Positions 54,215 to 63,337 of a stretch of DNA of 64,000 nucleotides are shown piece by piece. The stretch is from Chthoniobacterales bacterium (GTDB lineage Bacteria > Verrucomicrobiota > Verrucomicrobiia > Chthoniobacterales > JACTMZ01): NCBI GenBank assembly GCA_018402585.1, contig JAGYIO010000001.1:1-64000 (forward strand). The letters run 5' to 3'. Below the pieces are notes generated by a model. It had not been told where the DNA came from and searched no databases. It was given only the letters and a program-made list of their open reading frames with translations. Every line of letters begins with the position of its first letter. Within the stretch, counting starts at the first letter, position 1. The position numbers and the translations under genes were made by a program.

Positions 54215-56268
54215 ACCGCAGCACTAGCGTCTTGCCGGAACGTTTATTGCTTGGCTCACCGGGTGCGGTTCGCCGGCGCGGACATTCCCGAGGCTTGGGG
54301 CAACTATTGGCGCCGTCCCGCCTTACGGCCGACCCAAGTGAGGCACAAGCCGTCATCGCTTGGGGTCTCAAACCCAGTTCCGAGCAGGCGGCCAGGGCGG
54401 CAGCCCGACACGGGCTGCCGCTCTGGCGGGTAGAAGACGCCTTTCTCCGCTCCGTCTGCCCGCGGCAGTCAGACCCTGCCCTTGGGATAATTTTTGACGA
54501 CCTCGGCATCTACTATGACGCTGACCGTGAATCGCGGCTGGAGCGGCTGATTCGCCAAACTTCGGGCAGCGCGGACTATGAAAAACGGGGCGCCAATCTG
54601 GTCCGTCTATGGCGGAGGCACCGGGTTTCCAAATACAACCACGCTAGGGAGTTTTCTGGCCCGCTCCCGGAGAACTACGTTCTGGTCGTCGATCAGACAC
54701 TGGGAGATCTTTCCATCCGTCACGGCCGTGGGGACCCATCTGTTTTCCACCGTATGCTTGAAGCTGCGCTCAAGGAGAATCCGGACGACCACATTGTGCT
54801 CAAAGTCCACCCTTGGGCGGCCAGAGGGACTAAGCCGGGACACTTCAGCCTAAAAATGGTCGCCCGGGAACGGCGTATACGCCTCATCGCGGAGGATACT
54901 CATTTGGTGCGCTGTATCGAGCAGGCCAAGAAAGTTTATACTGTCACTTCGCAAGCGGGCTTCGAGGCTCTTCTATGGGGCAAAGCCGTTCGTACCTTCG
55001 GCATGCCTTTTTATGCAGGTTGGGGATTGACCGAAGACGCGATTGCTGCTCCCAGCCGGAGACGGCGTTGCCCCCTTGGAGGATTGGTGCAAGCAGCTCT
55101 GGTCGATTATGCGCGCTATGTGCACCCCGAAACCGGCCAGCAGTGCGAGCCGGAAGAGATCATCGAGTACCTCGGCGTTCAGCGGGAGATTATGGAGCGA
55201 TACCCGGCGTATCTGGCTGCGCCCAGCTTGTCTCTCGCCAAGCGTGCCGCCGTAAAACGCTTTTTTCCTTACAGCCAGGTCAACTTCAAAAAAGGCGCAC
55301 TCCATGCAAAAAATACCGAAGCGGTCTTGGTTTGGGGGAGATCGCGCTCGCCCCACCATAGCTGCGGTAAACCCGTCATCCGACTGGAAGACGGCTTTGT
55401 TCGCTCCGCGGGCTTGGGGTCCATTTTCACACCCGCTGCATCGTGGGTAGCGGATAGAACGGGAATCTACTTTGATGCTTCTCGGCCTTCCGACCTCGAG
55501 AGCATCCTCCAGACGGCAGTTTTCACCCCGGAGTTGCGGTCCAGGGCCAGGTCTTTAATCGAAGCGATAATCAGCGCTAGATTGACCAAGTATAATGTCG
55601 GCTCGGACGGCTGGACTATACCGGACGGCGCCGGACGAGTTGTCCTTGTGCCCGGCCAAGTGGAGGACGATGCCTCTGTGATTTGGGGATCTCCCCAGAT
55701 CAGAACGAACATTGCGCTGCTCCGAGCCGTACGCGAGCGAAACCCAGATGCCTTCCTACTCTACAAGCCTCACCCGGATGTCACCGCTGGCTCACGCTAT
55801 GGAGGGAATGGTACATGGTTAGACTGGGCCGACAGCATAGCAGACCGCTGGGTGTCGTTAGATTCTTTGTTCCCGATGGTGCACGAGGTTCACACCATGA
55901 CTTCCCTCGCTGGGTTTGAAGCATTGTTGCGGGGCAAGCCCGTTACCGTCCACGGCATGCCTTTTTATGCCGGTTGGGGTTTGACAAATGATATATTTCC
56001 CGCGCCTGACAGGCGAGCCCGGTTATTGAGCCTTGAGGAGGTGGTCGCCGGGGCTCTCATCCTTTATCCGCTTTATCTCAGCGCAGCGACAGGCCGCCCG
56101 ACAACGCCTGAACGGGTCGTGCAGGAAATGGCGGAAGGACTTCGTCTCGGAGCGGCGGGCATATTAGAAGCCCTGCTCGCACAATTCAAAAAAACCACCA
56201 CCCGTTGGTCCGGTTCTTCTCGGAAGAGAAGATCGGGATCACTGCCTGCGAGGAATTTGTCGAGCTGA
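54211..56268 (+). CDS. kpsC: capsule Kdo-transferase KpsC
   Basis: A 685-residue two-domain beta-Kdo transferase which makes the poly-Kdo linker between phospholipid and capsule. The two halves are homologous: SQAGFEALLWGKAVRTFGMP with FYAGWGLT in the first (about 250-275) and SLAGFEALLRGKPVTVHGMP with FYAGWGLT in the second (about 565-595); each also has VEDAFLRS / LEDGFVRSAGLGS. Length is typical. ATGA start overlap with the upstream gene. Its last 30 bases overlap kpsS on the other strand. Confidence 0.94.
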   Translation: MNRSTSVLPERLLLGSPGAVRRRGHSRGLGQLLAPSRLTADPSEAQAVIAWGLKPSSEQAARAAARHGLPLWRVEDAFLRSVCPRQSDPALGIIFDDLGIYYDADRESRLERLIRQTSGSADYEKRGANLVRLWRRHRVSKYNHAREFSGPLPENYVLVVDQTLGDLSIRHGRGDPSVFHRMLEAALKENPDDHIVLKVHPWAARGTKPGHFSLKMVARERRIRLIAEDTHLVRCIEQAKKVYTVTSQAGFEALLWGKAVRTFGMPFYAGWGLTEDAIAAPSRRRRCPLGGLVQAALVDYARYVHPETGQQCEPEEIIEYLGVQREIMERYPAYLAAPSLSLAKRAAVKRFFPYSQVNFKKGALHAKNTEAVLVWGRSRSPHHSCGKPVIRLEDGFVRSAGLGSIFTPAASWVADRTGIYFDASRPSDLESILQTAVFTPELRSRARSLIEAIISARLTKYNVGSDGWTIPDGAGRVVLVPGQVEDDASVIWGSPQIRTNIALLRAVRERNPDAFLLYKPHPDVTAGSRYGGNGTWLDWADSIADRWVSLDSLFPMVHEVHTMTSLAGFEALLRGKPVTVHGMPFYAGWGLTNDIFPAPDRRARLLSLEEVVAGALILYPLYLSAATGRPTTPERVVQEMAEGLRLGAAGILEALLAQFKKTTTRWSGSSRKRRSGSLPARNLSS

Positions 56269-57516
56269 CGCCCGTGTTTCGAGCAGACTAACAATCGCAG
56301 GGACGGCAAGACTGATGCCTTCGTCCGAGTAATAAGAGCCCCGGACCAGACAGCGACTGAACAAAACGTCGCAGAAGTCACGGTGCAAGCCCGGGTCCGG
56401 TGGCGTGGGATTGCGCCAAAACTCGTCAAGCGATACTTCGGAAGTTAGTCCCGGGACATTGTAAATGGCGCGCCCGAGCGCTTTGACCGGGCATCCATGA
56501 TGAAAAGCCGAGGTCCCCACCGTGCTGTTTATCGTGACCAGGCCGTGGGCTTTTGAAAGGAGGGTGGGCAGGTGACCACCATCAACAAACAGCACACGGT
56601 TCGCGATGCGGTGGTGGGCGGCAAGACGGGCGGTCTGGCGGCCACGGGGCACCAAATCGTTATCGAGAGGGTGGCATTTGACCACTAAGTTCATCTCCGC
56701 TGGGGCGCAACGGGCAAAAGAGGCAAACACTTCTGTCAAGAATTCCCCGATATCGAAAAAGTCCGAATGTTTCACAATTTGCGCATCGCTATCGAGTTGT
56801 AGCGGCACAAGAAAAAAGGGCTTTCCCGAAGCAAGAAAACCTTGGAGAAGCCTGAGATGCCGCGGCCTCTCACCGAATGCGTGTCGTCGGACAACGCGCC
56901 GGGACCAACCAAACAGTTCACGCATCGGATGGTAAGGGCGATGTGAGCGGTAATACGGGTGCAACCAAGGCAAAGTCAGATTGGCGGCATGGTTCGCTAT
57001 ATCCCAGATTGCACGCTTAAAAAAAGAAATGCGCACTGGATCAATGGTGCGGCAAGGCGCTTGGCCGGAGGACGCCGCGGCCGCCAAAGCCTCAGCAGAT
57101 CTGGGCAGCCATGAGTTGGCGTTGGCACCTCCAAAGTCCAATGACAAACAGTCTGGCCGCAGATAGCCCTCCTCGAAAACGTGGACGCGCAGCCCTTGAT
57201 TGAGCGCCTCCTGGCATGCCAGATGATGCATGGGCCGTACGTCGGAAAAAAATAGAAGGTCTGTCACGTTTTCGACCGCGAGCAGCTCCCGCAGGAAAGC
57301 GGGCCACTCATCGTAGCGTCCGCCGTAATTGACCGCGCCGGGCCGTCTCCAGAACAAACGGTCGCCTGCACACAAGTTAACGCGTACGCAGCGGTGACCT
57401 CGGCCTTCCAGTTCGCCAGCGAGTCGCGCAAACAGAGGCGATGCAACTCCCTGCAAAAAAAGAAAGGTCAGACTGGATTCTAACGGTGGATTGTTCTGCT
57501 TTGGGTCAGTGCGCAT
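56239..57516 (-). CDS. kpsS: capsule Kdo-transferase KpsS
   Basis: A 425-residue protein of the KpsS/LipB family, adding the first Kdo to lysophosphatidylglycerol. It has FLFLQGVASPLFARLAGELEGRGH, YLRPDCLSLDFGG, FFLVPLQLDSDAQIVKHSDF, VVKCHPLDNDL and VTINSTVGTSAFHHGCPVKALG. It is transcribed towards kpsC with a 30-base 3' overlap, unlike the usual kpsCS order. Its 5' end overlaps the LTA-synthase-like gene by 37 bases. Confidence 0.93.
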   Translation of the reverse strand: MRTDPKQNNPPLESSLTFLFLQGVASPLFARLAGELEGRGHRCVRVNLCAGDRLFWRRPGAVNYGGRYDEWPAFLRELLAVENVTDLLFFSDVRPMHHLACQEALNQGLRVHVFEEGYLRPDCLSLDFGGANANSWLPRSAEALAAAASSGQAPCRTIDPVRISFFKRAIWDIANHAANLTLPWLHPYYRSHRPYHPMRELFGWSRRVVRRHAFGERPRHLRLLQGFLASGKPFFLVPLQLDSDAQIVKHSDFFDIGEFLTEVFASFARCAPAEMNLVVKCHPLDNDLVPRGRQTARLAAHHRIANRVLFVDGGHLPTLLSKAHGLVTINSTVGTSAFHHGCPVKALGRAIYNVPGLTSEVSLDEFWRNPTPPDPGLHRDFCDVLFSRCLVRGSYYSDEGISLAVPAIVSLLETRASARQIPRRQ

Positions 57517-59054
57517 GGGAAGCTCTTTGGATGCGCGGCCATATTTCCAATAATCGCAAGAAGGACATTTGGAAGTTGGTGGGCACAGAGGGTTATTGGC
57601 CCAGTGGCCAGCGGTCTTCTCGGCTCGTTGGTAGTAATCAGGTAATCAGTGTGGGGCGTGCGCGTTTGAGCAACGTCGTAAGCAAAGATGGGCGCGTGGT
57701 CTCCATACCAACATAAAACGAATGGTCTGTCGAGGCGAGCGCTGAGATCCACCAACCCGCCGAGCATCTCGCTACTATTGCCAAGATGCTGCAGGTAGAC
57801 GTCCCTTTGCGACTGGCCAGCGTCCAACCGGCCGGGAAGCCACGGACCGTGATTTTCCATGGTCACGGCGAAGACAAAGCGTGGTTCCTTGCTTTCTGTA
57901 AAGAGGCGTGCCAGGTAATCGGCCAATGCGGCATCGGACACGTGCGGTCCGCAGCGCGGTGAGTTGCGGAATTTCTCGGCGCCGTGCAGCCGGTCAAAAC
58001 CCAAGGCGGGCATCACCCTGTCGCGGCGAAAAAAGCGCAGGTCGTGCGGATGAACAAAGTCTGTTGCCCATCCCGCCTCTTTGAGTGTTCGGGGAAGTGA
58101 AGGGTAATCCCGCCGCTCGGCGCGGGCGTAGGGATTATAGCAGTCGCAACCCAGCGCTGCGGGGGAAATGCCGCTCAGGAAACCGAACTCAGTTCGCATG
58201 GTATAAGCTCCGCCGCAGGGTACATCGAGCGACCCATGAGCCGACGCACCGGATTTTGCCGTTTCGAAATCCGGCAAACTTCGCGTGCCGGCAAAAATCC
58301 GTCTTGGGTCGAGGAAAGATTCGCATTGGACGGCAAGAACGTGCGGAAGCCGCGTCAATTCAGTGGGCAACCGGGCAATTTTAAGGGTGGGCTCGGGAAC
58401 CGCTGGTTCGTTGATCCATCGGCAGTAGTGGGCGAGCATGGGAACGAAAATGCCCCATTTGCTTGTTGCAACTTGGGGACGGAGTTCACCAGCGGGCTCG
58501 CTTAAAAGCATCCGGATTTTTTCCGCAAAACTGCCGTAACGCGGTACGAGCCCGAGCAGGAGTGGTCCAGCCAGCAAAACACCCCGAAACAGTGGGTGGA
58601 GCGGGGGAGTGAGGGGGGCCTCCATCCTCACCAAGAAGAAGAGCAGGGCACTGAAGACGAGGAAAATAACGACCACGGCGACTGCGTTACGGGGCGCGAG
58701 TAAGAGTTGCCCGTAATAGAGTTTGGGGTGCCGAAGGATCTGACCAACGAACTGCAGATCGAGAAACACAAGCGGTTCGCCGAGCAGGTGCTGCTTAACC
58801 CGACCCGAGGCCACAAAAACCCCGACCGTAGCGAGGGCAAGCACCAAGGCGATTATCGGGCGATTTGTTGCCGCACACCAAAAACCGTAAATCACGACCA
58901 GAACGAAAAGACGGAAGAAAAGAATAATCGGCTGATCCCAACTCTTGCGGTCTATGCGCGTGACAGACAACTTTTCAAGCGCGGAGCCAGTAAGAAGGAA
59001 AGCTAAGAAAGACAGCAAAAGACTCATGAAGATTTGGCCAAGCAATACCAACAT
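57480..59054 (-). CDS. LTA-synthase-like sulfatase-superfamily membrane protein
   Basis: A 524-residue protein with about five N-terminal membrane helices (1-200) and a periplasmic alkaline-phosphatase-superfamily domain. It has LPHVLAVQCESFLDP (first metal ligands), GGAYTMRTEFGFLSGI where Thr is the expected nucleophile, VTMENHGPWLPG and CWYGDHAPIF. Relatives transfer phosphoglycerol or phosphoethanolamine to surface polymers (LtaS, OpgB), and such genes occur in capsule loci. It overlaps kpsS and is probably in one operon. Confidence 0.85.
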   Translation of the reverse strand: MLVLLGQIFMSLLLSFLAFLLTGSALEKLSVTRIDRKSWDQPIILFFRLFVLVVIYGFWCAATNRPIIALVLALATVGVFVASGRVKQHLLGEPLVFLDLQFVGQILRHPKLYYGQLLLAPRNAVAVVVIFLVFSALLFFLVRMEAPLTPPLHPLFRGVLLAGPLLLGLVPRYGSFAEKIRMLLSEPAGELRPQVATSKWGIFVPMLAHYCRWINEPAVPEPTLKIARLPTELTRLPHVLAVQCESFLDPRRIFAGTRSLPDFETAKSGASAHGSLDVPCGGAYTMRTEFGFLSGISPAALGCDCYNPYARAERRDYPSLPRTLKEAGWATDFVHPHDLRFFRRDRVMPALGFDRLHGAEKFRNSPRCGPHVSDAALADYLARLFTESKEPRFVFAVTMENHGPWLPGRLDAGQSQRDVYLQHLGNSSEMLGGLVDLSARLDRPFVLCWYGDHAPIFAYDVAQTRTPHTDYLITTNEPRRPLATGPITLCAHQLPNVLLAIIGNMAAHPKSFPCALTQSRTIHR

Positions 59055-59450
59055 GTCCTAAAGGATGCCGGGGAAACGAAGCAATTTGGGTGTCATTCGA
59101 CATTCTTTTGTTCCGAGAACACTGCCTCTTGGCTGCTTCGGCGGAAATATACCCCGAAAAGATCCACCACTGAGAATAGGATTCTGCATCTCAGCAGTTG
59201 GATTAAAGCTATAAGGTTAAGGCGTGGGCTCCCCGTCTTGCGCCCAGCGCGCCCTCGCATGAATATTCAAGCGACCTCCCTAACGGCAGAACCGATGGCC
59301 ACGGCTTTGAAGTCCACTCTGGAGATCATCGAGCCGAAGGTCGGAGGGTGAGCGCGGTTGTCGTGCTCTCTTCGGACCACTTTCCGCGCAAGAGGAGTCT
59401 GACCTCCCTGCGTTCTCATCCTTATCGTCCCGTTGACCACTGCAAAAAGA
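59055..59450. other. intergenic stretch, no supported gene
   Basis: About 400 bases. One 30-codon frame ending at 59351 (MNIQATSLTAEPMATALKST...) could be a remnant but is unrecognised. Nothing else is visible before the terminator at 59451. Confidence 0.4.
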
Positions 59451-59478
59451 AAACGCCGCCCCCTCAAGGGCGGCGTTT
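59451..59478 (-). terminator. intrinsic terminator of the lipoprotein gene
   Basis: Stem AAACGCCGCCC / GGGCGGCGTTT with a six-base loop, reading into TTTTCTTTTT on the minus strand, 23 bases after the lipoprotein stop. Confidence 0.9.
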
Positions 59479-59501
59479 TAGCTCAGAGTGTGTCGGATAA
59501 A

Positions 59502-59909
59502 TCACTCCACGGCTTTTTGCAGGTCCTCGCCAGCCGTTTCGACTGCATCGCCCGTGGCTTTGGCGGCATCTTTGCTGCCATCCCACATGCCTTCGGTCAC
59601 GTCCCTTACGCCCGCGGCGGTGTCCTGCACGGCGCCAAAGGTTCCCTCGGCCAGTGATTGGGCACCTTCGCCGACCGCTCTGGTTGCCTCCGCAGTGCCT
59701 TCGGCCACAGACTGCACACCCTCGCCGACCGCTTCACCGGTCGCCTTGGTCGCATCCCATGTGCCCTCAGCCACGGCCGCAGCGCCTTCGGCGGTGGCCT
59801 CGACAGCGTCACCGGTTTTCTCGACGCCCTCTTGGACGTCTTGCTTGGTTTGATCACAAGCGGCCAGACCGAACGCGGTCGCCGCCACAACAAGGAAGTA
59901 TGGTTTCAT
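59502..59909 (-). CDS. repeat lipoprotein, apolipoprotein/LEA-like
   Basis: A 135-residue protein with a signal peptide ending in the lipobox GLAAC (Cys18) and then about nine imperfect 11-residue repeats of the form A-E-G-(A/T)-W-D-A-T-K-A (for example AVAEGTWDATKATGEAVGEG and DVTEGMWDGSKDAAKATGDA). The pattern of small, acidic and amphipathic residues resembles LEA or apolipoprotein-like helices that lie on membranes or protect proteins under stress. The ATG at 59909 gives a normal signal. A good terminator follows. Confidence 0.78.
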   Translation of the reverse strand: MKPYFLVVAATAFGLAACDQTKQDVQEGVEKTGDAVEATAEGAAAVAEGTWDATKATGEAVGEGVQSVAEGTAEATRAVGEGAQSLAEGTFGAVQDTAAGVRDVTEGMWDGSKDAAKATGDAVETAGEDLQKAVE

Positions 59910-60059
59910 AACAAACCCAAACGTGAAGAGCCCCAGCGCTCGGCGCAAACACATTTTCAAAAAATCGCGGGACCAGACCGCGCAATCCAGAGGTTATCGG
60001 CCTACAATCTTGACAGCCCCTGCCCACACTGCTTGTTTTGCCCTGTCATCACGGCCAAA

Positions 60060-60134
60060 TCCTGAGTAGCTCAGTGGTAGAGCGGTCGGCTGTTAACCGA
60101 TTGGTCGTAGGTTCAAATCCTACCTCAGGAGCCA
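60060..60134 (+). tRNA. tRNA-Asn (GUU)
   Basis: Acceptor stem TCCTGAG pairs with CTCAGGA, D-arm AGCTCAGTGGTAGAGC, anticodon loop CTGTTAA giving GTT, T-arm GTAGGTTCAAATCCTAC, discriminator G and encoded CCA. The gene lies 11 bases before the GIY-YIG gene. Confidence 0.97.
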
Positions 60135-60144
60135 CTTTCCCCCC

Positions 60145-60402
60145 ATGTTTTGGGTTTGCGTTTTGCAGAATCCCGCGGGGAAATCCTACGTCGGCCAGAC
60201 GGACAACGTGCCGGCGCGCCTCGCCAACCACAACCGCTCGGACAAAATCTGCGGAAAGTTCACCCGCAAAAACGGCCCGTGGACCCTCGCCTGGAGCGAA
60301 CTCCGCCCGAACCGGACATCAGCCATGGCCCGGGAACGTGGGATCAAGCGCTGGAAGTCTGCCCAGACCATCCCACTCCAATTGCTCGGACCTCCCTACT
60401 AA
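60145..60402 (+). CDS. GIY-YIG nuclease-superfamily protein
   Basis: An 85-residue protein with the short GIY-YIG domain: MFWVCVLQNPAGKSYVGQT (VCV.. SYVGQ in place of GIY..YIG), RLANHN and the catalytic Glu region MARERGIKRWK. Such small single-domain proteins (UPF0213/YhbQ-like) are thought to cut or bind nucleic acids, function unclear. It follows tRNA-Asn closely. Its TAA stop (60400-60402) lies at the first base pairs of the 250-bp tandem repeat. Confidence 0.82.
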   Translation: MFWVCVLQNPAGKSYVGQTDNVPARLANHNRSDKICGKFTRKNGPWTLAWSELRPNRTSAMARERGIKRWKSAQTIPLQLLGPPY

Positions 60403-60900
60403 CTCGCGTTACGGCGGGCCCCGTATGGCGAGTCGACTTTTGGTTTGGGCAGGGGGCACGGGCGTCCCGCCCGTCACGATCCAAACCCATCGGCAGGATG
60501 CCGATGCCACACCCCAATGATTTGGGTTGCGGGCGTCCCGCCCGGGTGGTCTTTCGGAAAACGGGCGAGACGCCCGTTCCCCCTGGGCTTTGCCGCCCCA
60601 GTTACTCCCCAACCACGCCCGCCAATGCGCGGGTTCAGGGACTCCCGACTAACTCGCGTTACGGCGGGGCCCGCATGGCGAGTCGACTTCTGGTTTGGGC
60701 AGGGGGCACGGGCGTCCCGCCCGTCACGATCCAAACCCATCGGCAGGATGCCGATGCCACACCCCAATGATTTGGGTTGCGGGCGTCCCGCCCGGGTGGT
60801 CTTTCGGAAAACGGGCGAGACGCCCGTTCCCCCTGGGCTTTGCCGCCCCAGTTACTCCCCAACCACACCCGCCAATGCGCGGGTTCAGGGACTCCCGACT
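60399..60900. repeat. 250-bp tandem duplication made of palindromes
   Basis: Two near-identical 250-bp copies (about 60401-60650 and 60651-60900) with a few differences. Each contains palindromic modules: GGGGGCACGGGCGTCCCGCC (shared with 33765), CATCGGCAGGATGCCGATG (shared in inverse with 31952), and GGGCGAGACGCCCG. The first copy begins inside the GIY-YIG stop codon. No gene is supported in it. Confidence 0.9.
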
Positions 60901-60941
60901 AACTCAATGAGAGTTACTCTCTCGAAAGGGAATAAAGACAG

Positions 60942-61156
60942 GCCACAGCCGAGCGCAGCGAGACAGACAGCTCGGAGAGCTGAGCGAAGCGGTCAAATGG
61001 AAGAAGATGAAAGAGGATAAGCGGGGCGCGCTGACACGCGCCCCGCTCATGGCATCTCTCCGAGGACTGTGTTTGCGCCGTGTCAGCGGCGCAAACACCA
61101 TCTTCTGCCATCTTCTTCCATTTGCCTATGGGCCGTCTCGCAGACTCGGCTGTGGC
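60942..61156. repeat. nested 215-bp foldback
   Basis: An imperfect palindrome with perfect outer arms GCCACAGCCGAG / CTCGGCTGTGGC (60942-60953, 61145-61156), then GCGAGAC / GTCTCGC (60958, 61135), then a 16-bp arm (60994-61009 with 61109-61124, CAAATGGAAGAAGATG). Inside are two more hairpins: GCGGGGCGCG/CGCGCCCCGC (61021-61046) and GTGTTTGCGCC/GGCGCAAACAC (61069-61098). Their symmetry suggests a MITE-like element or structured RNA. Confidence 0.85.
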
Positions 61157-61217
61157 TTTCTTGCCTCTGCCTGCCCAAGCTCACCGCTCAGCGCCTTTTC
61201 TAGGTTAACGAGCCCCC

Positions 61218-61610
61218 TTACTCCCCGCCATTAGCCCCGTTTTGCAGGGTCTTGCCGAAAGCTTCGCCGGCTTTGCGAAAGGCTTCGCCCACATTGGCCG
61301 CAGCCTCCTTGGCCTTGAGCAGGCTGGCGGTCATGCGGGCGGCGGCATATTGCGCCTGAAGCGCATCTCGCTCTTGGCCCATACTGGTCGCCTCTGCGGT
61401 CTGGCCGGCCGCACGTGCTTTGGTGATCTGGCCGTCTAGCCGGGCAAAACCTTCATCGATTTTTGCCGCGGCGGCGTCCGTTGGGGACGTGGCGTAGGCC
61501 GAGACCTCTTTCCGCAGGGATTGCAGCGTGTCTTGCGCTGAATCGCAGCCAGGCGCGGAAAAAAGAAGGCCGGCCAAGAAGGCGGCGGCAATAGCGGGCT
61601 GAGTTCTCAT
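61218..61610 (-). CDS. small hypothetical lipoprotein
   Basis: A 130-residue protein with a signal ending in APGC (Cys near residue 22) and a long helical Ala/Gln/Lys-rich body ([34 protein letters not shown]). Its ATG at 61610 overlaps the pgi stop in ATGA, so it is translated behind pgi. No family is recognised; the helical body suggests a coiled-coil envelope protein. The foldback at 60942 lies just downstream. Confidence 0.7.
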   Translation of the reverse strand: MRTQPAIAAAFLAGLLFSAPGCDSAQDTLQSLRKEVSAYATSPTDAAAAKIDEGFARLDGQITKARAAGQTAEATSMGQERDALQAQYAAARMTASLLKAKEAAANVGEAFRKAGEAFGKTLQNGANGGE

Positions 61611-63238
61611 GAGTTCATGCGGCGGTAGCGCGCGATCAGAGCGTTCGTCGAGCTGTCGTGCTGGAGGTCGGGAGCATCCTGGCTTTCCAGCTCGGGAATA
61701 ATGCGCTGGGCGAGCACTTTGCCCAGTTCGACGCCCCATTGGTCGAAGGAATTGATGTCCCAAATAACCCCCTGGGTGAAGACACTGTGCTCGTAGAGGG
61801 CGACCAGCTTGCCGAGCGTCTGCGGATCAATCACTTCGGCCAGGATGGTATTCGATGGACGGTTCCCTTCGAAAACACGGTGCGGCACGAGTTCGGCGCG
61901 GGTCCCTTCGGCCTCAACCTGCTCCGCCGTCTTGCCGAAGGCCAAGGCCTCCGCTTGGGCAAACATGTTGGCCAGGAGAATGTCATGGTGGCGGCCGATC
62001 GGGTTGAGCGTCTTGGCGAAACCGATGAAGTCGCACGGGATCAAGTGCGTGCCCTGATGGATGAGCTGGTAGAAAGAATGCTGACCGTTCGTTCCCGGTT
62101 CACCCCAGTAAATCGCGCCGGTGTTGTAGTCGACGTGACGTCCGTCGAGCGTGACACTCTTGCCGTTGCTTTCCATGGTCAGTTGCTGGAGGTAGGCGGG
62201 AAAGCGCTTCAAATACTGCTCGTAAGGCAAGACCGCCGCGGTCTGCGCCTCGAAGAAATCGCCATACCAGACGGCAAGAAGACCCATGAGCACCGGCAGG
62301 TTTTCCCCCAACGGCGCGGTGCGGAAGTGTTCGTCCATCTCGTGGAAACCGGCAAGCAGGGCGCGGAAATTATCCGGACCGATGGCCACCATGGTGGAAA
62401 GCCCGATCGCCGAATCCATCGAGTAACGGCCTCCCACCCAGTCCCAGAAACCGAACATATTTGCCGGGTCGATGCCGAACTCGCGGACTTTCTCCGCATT
62501 GGTCGAAACCGCGACAAAATGCTTGGCCACGCAACTCTCGTCGCCACCCAGGCCGCGTAGCACCCAATCGCGCGCGGTCTGCGCATTGGTCATGGTCTCA
62601 AGGGTGGTGAAGGTCTTCGAGGAAATGACAAACAGCGTCTCGGCCGGATCAAGGCCGCAGACCGCCTCGGCAAAGTCGTCGCTGTCCACGTTCGAGACGA
62701 ATTGGCAATGCAGGGCGCGGTCGCTGAAAAATTTCAGCGCTTCATAAGCCATGACCGGCCCGAGGTCGGACCCGCCGATCCCAACATTGATCACGTTGCG
62801 GATTTTCCGGCCGGTTTGCCCGCGCCAAGCGCCGGAGCGCACGCGGTCGGCGAAAGCACCCATCTTGTCCAGGACCTCATGCACGGCCGGAACCACGTCC
62901 TCGCCCTCGACCATGATCTTTTCCCCGCGCGGCGCCCGCAGGGCGGTGTGCAGCACAGCGCGGTCTTCCGTGGTGTTGATCTTCTCCCCGCGGAACATCG
63001 CCTCGATCCGTCCCCCCAAGCCGCGCTCCGCGGCCAGGGCCAAGAGCAATTCGAGCGTGCGGCCGGTCACCCGGTTCTTCGAATAGTCGAGATAAAGCCC
63101 GCAGGCCTCGACCGTGAGGCTCGTCCCGCGCCGGGAGTCGGCGGCGAAAAGTTCGCGCAGATGAAGGCCGGCCAATTCGCCGTGGTGGGCCTGCAGTTCT
63201 TTCCAGACAGGCGAGTGGGTCAGGGCTTGGGTACTCAT
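61607..63238 (-). CDS. pgi: glucose-6-phosphate isomerase
   Basis: A 543-residue isomerase interconverting glucose-6-phosphate and fructose-6-phosphate. Motifs: [68 protein letters not shown] and the catalytic region [20 protein letters not shown]. The ATG at 63238 ([16 protein letters not shown]) fits the family start. Its stop overlaps the small lipoprotein start. Confidence 0.96.
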   Translation of the reverse strand: MSTQALTHSPVWKELQAHHGELAGLHLRELFAADSRRGTSLTVEACGLYLDYSKNRVTGRTLELLLALAAERGLGGRIEAMFRGEKINTTEDRAVLHTALRAPRGEKIMVEGEDVVPAVHEVLDKMGAFADRVRSGAWRGQTGRKIRNVINVGIGGSDLGPVMAYEALKFFSDRALHCQFVSNVDSDDFAEAVCGLDPAETLFVISSKTFTTLETMTNAQTARDWVLRGLGGDESCVAKHFVAVSTNAEKVREFGIDPANMFGFWDWVGGRYSMDSAIGLSTMVAIGPDNFRALLAGFHEMDEHFRTAPLGENLPVLMGLLAVWYGDFFEAQTAAVLPYEQYLKRFPAYLQQLTMESNGKSVTLDGRHVDYNTGAIYWGEPGTNGQHSFYQLIHQGTHLIPCDFIGFAKTLNPIGRHHDILLANMFAQAEALAFGKTAEQVEAEGTRAELVPHRVFEGNRPSNTILAEVIDPQTLGKLVALYEHSVFTQGVIWDINSFDQWGVELGKVLAQRIIPELESQDAPDLQHDSSTNALIARYRRMNS

Positions 63239-63337
63239 GGCTAATCGCCAAGGAACCAGAAGTTGAGCGGTAGGTGAAACCCGAAATTGGGTCGGTTTGG
63301 TCTTGCGCACGACGACAAAGCAGCCAAGGTGGAACTG

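Noticed and set aside
60399-60900. Tandem repeats as a CRISPR array
   Set aside because: Two 250-bp units without spacers; no cas genes.
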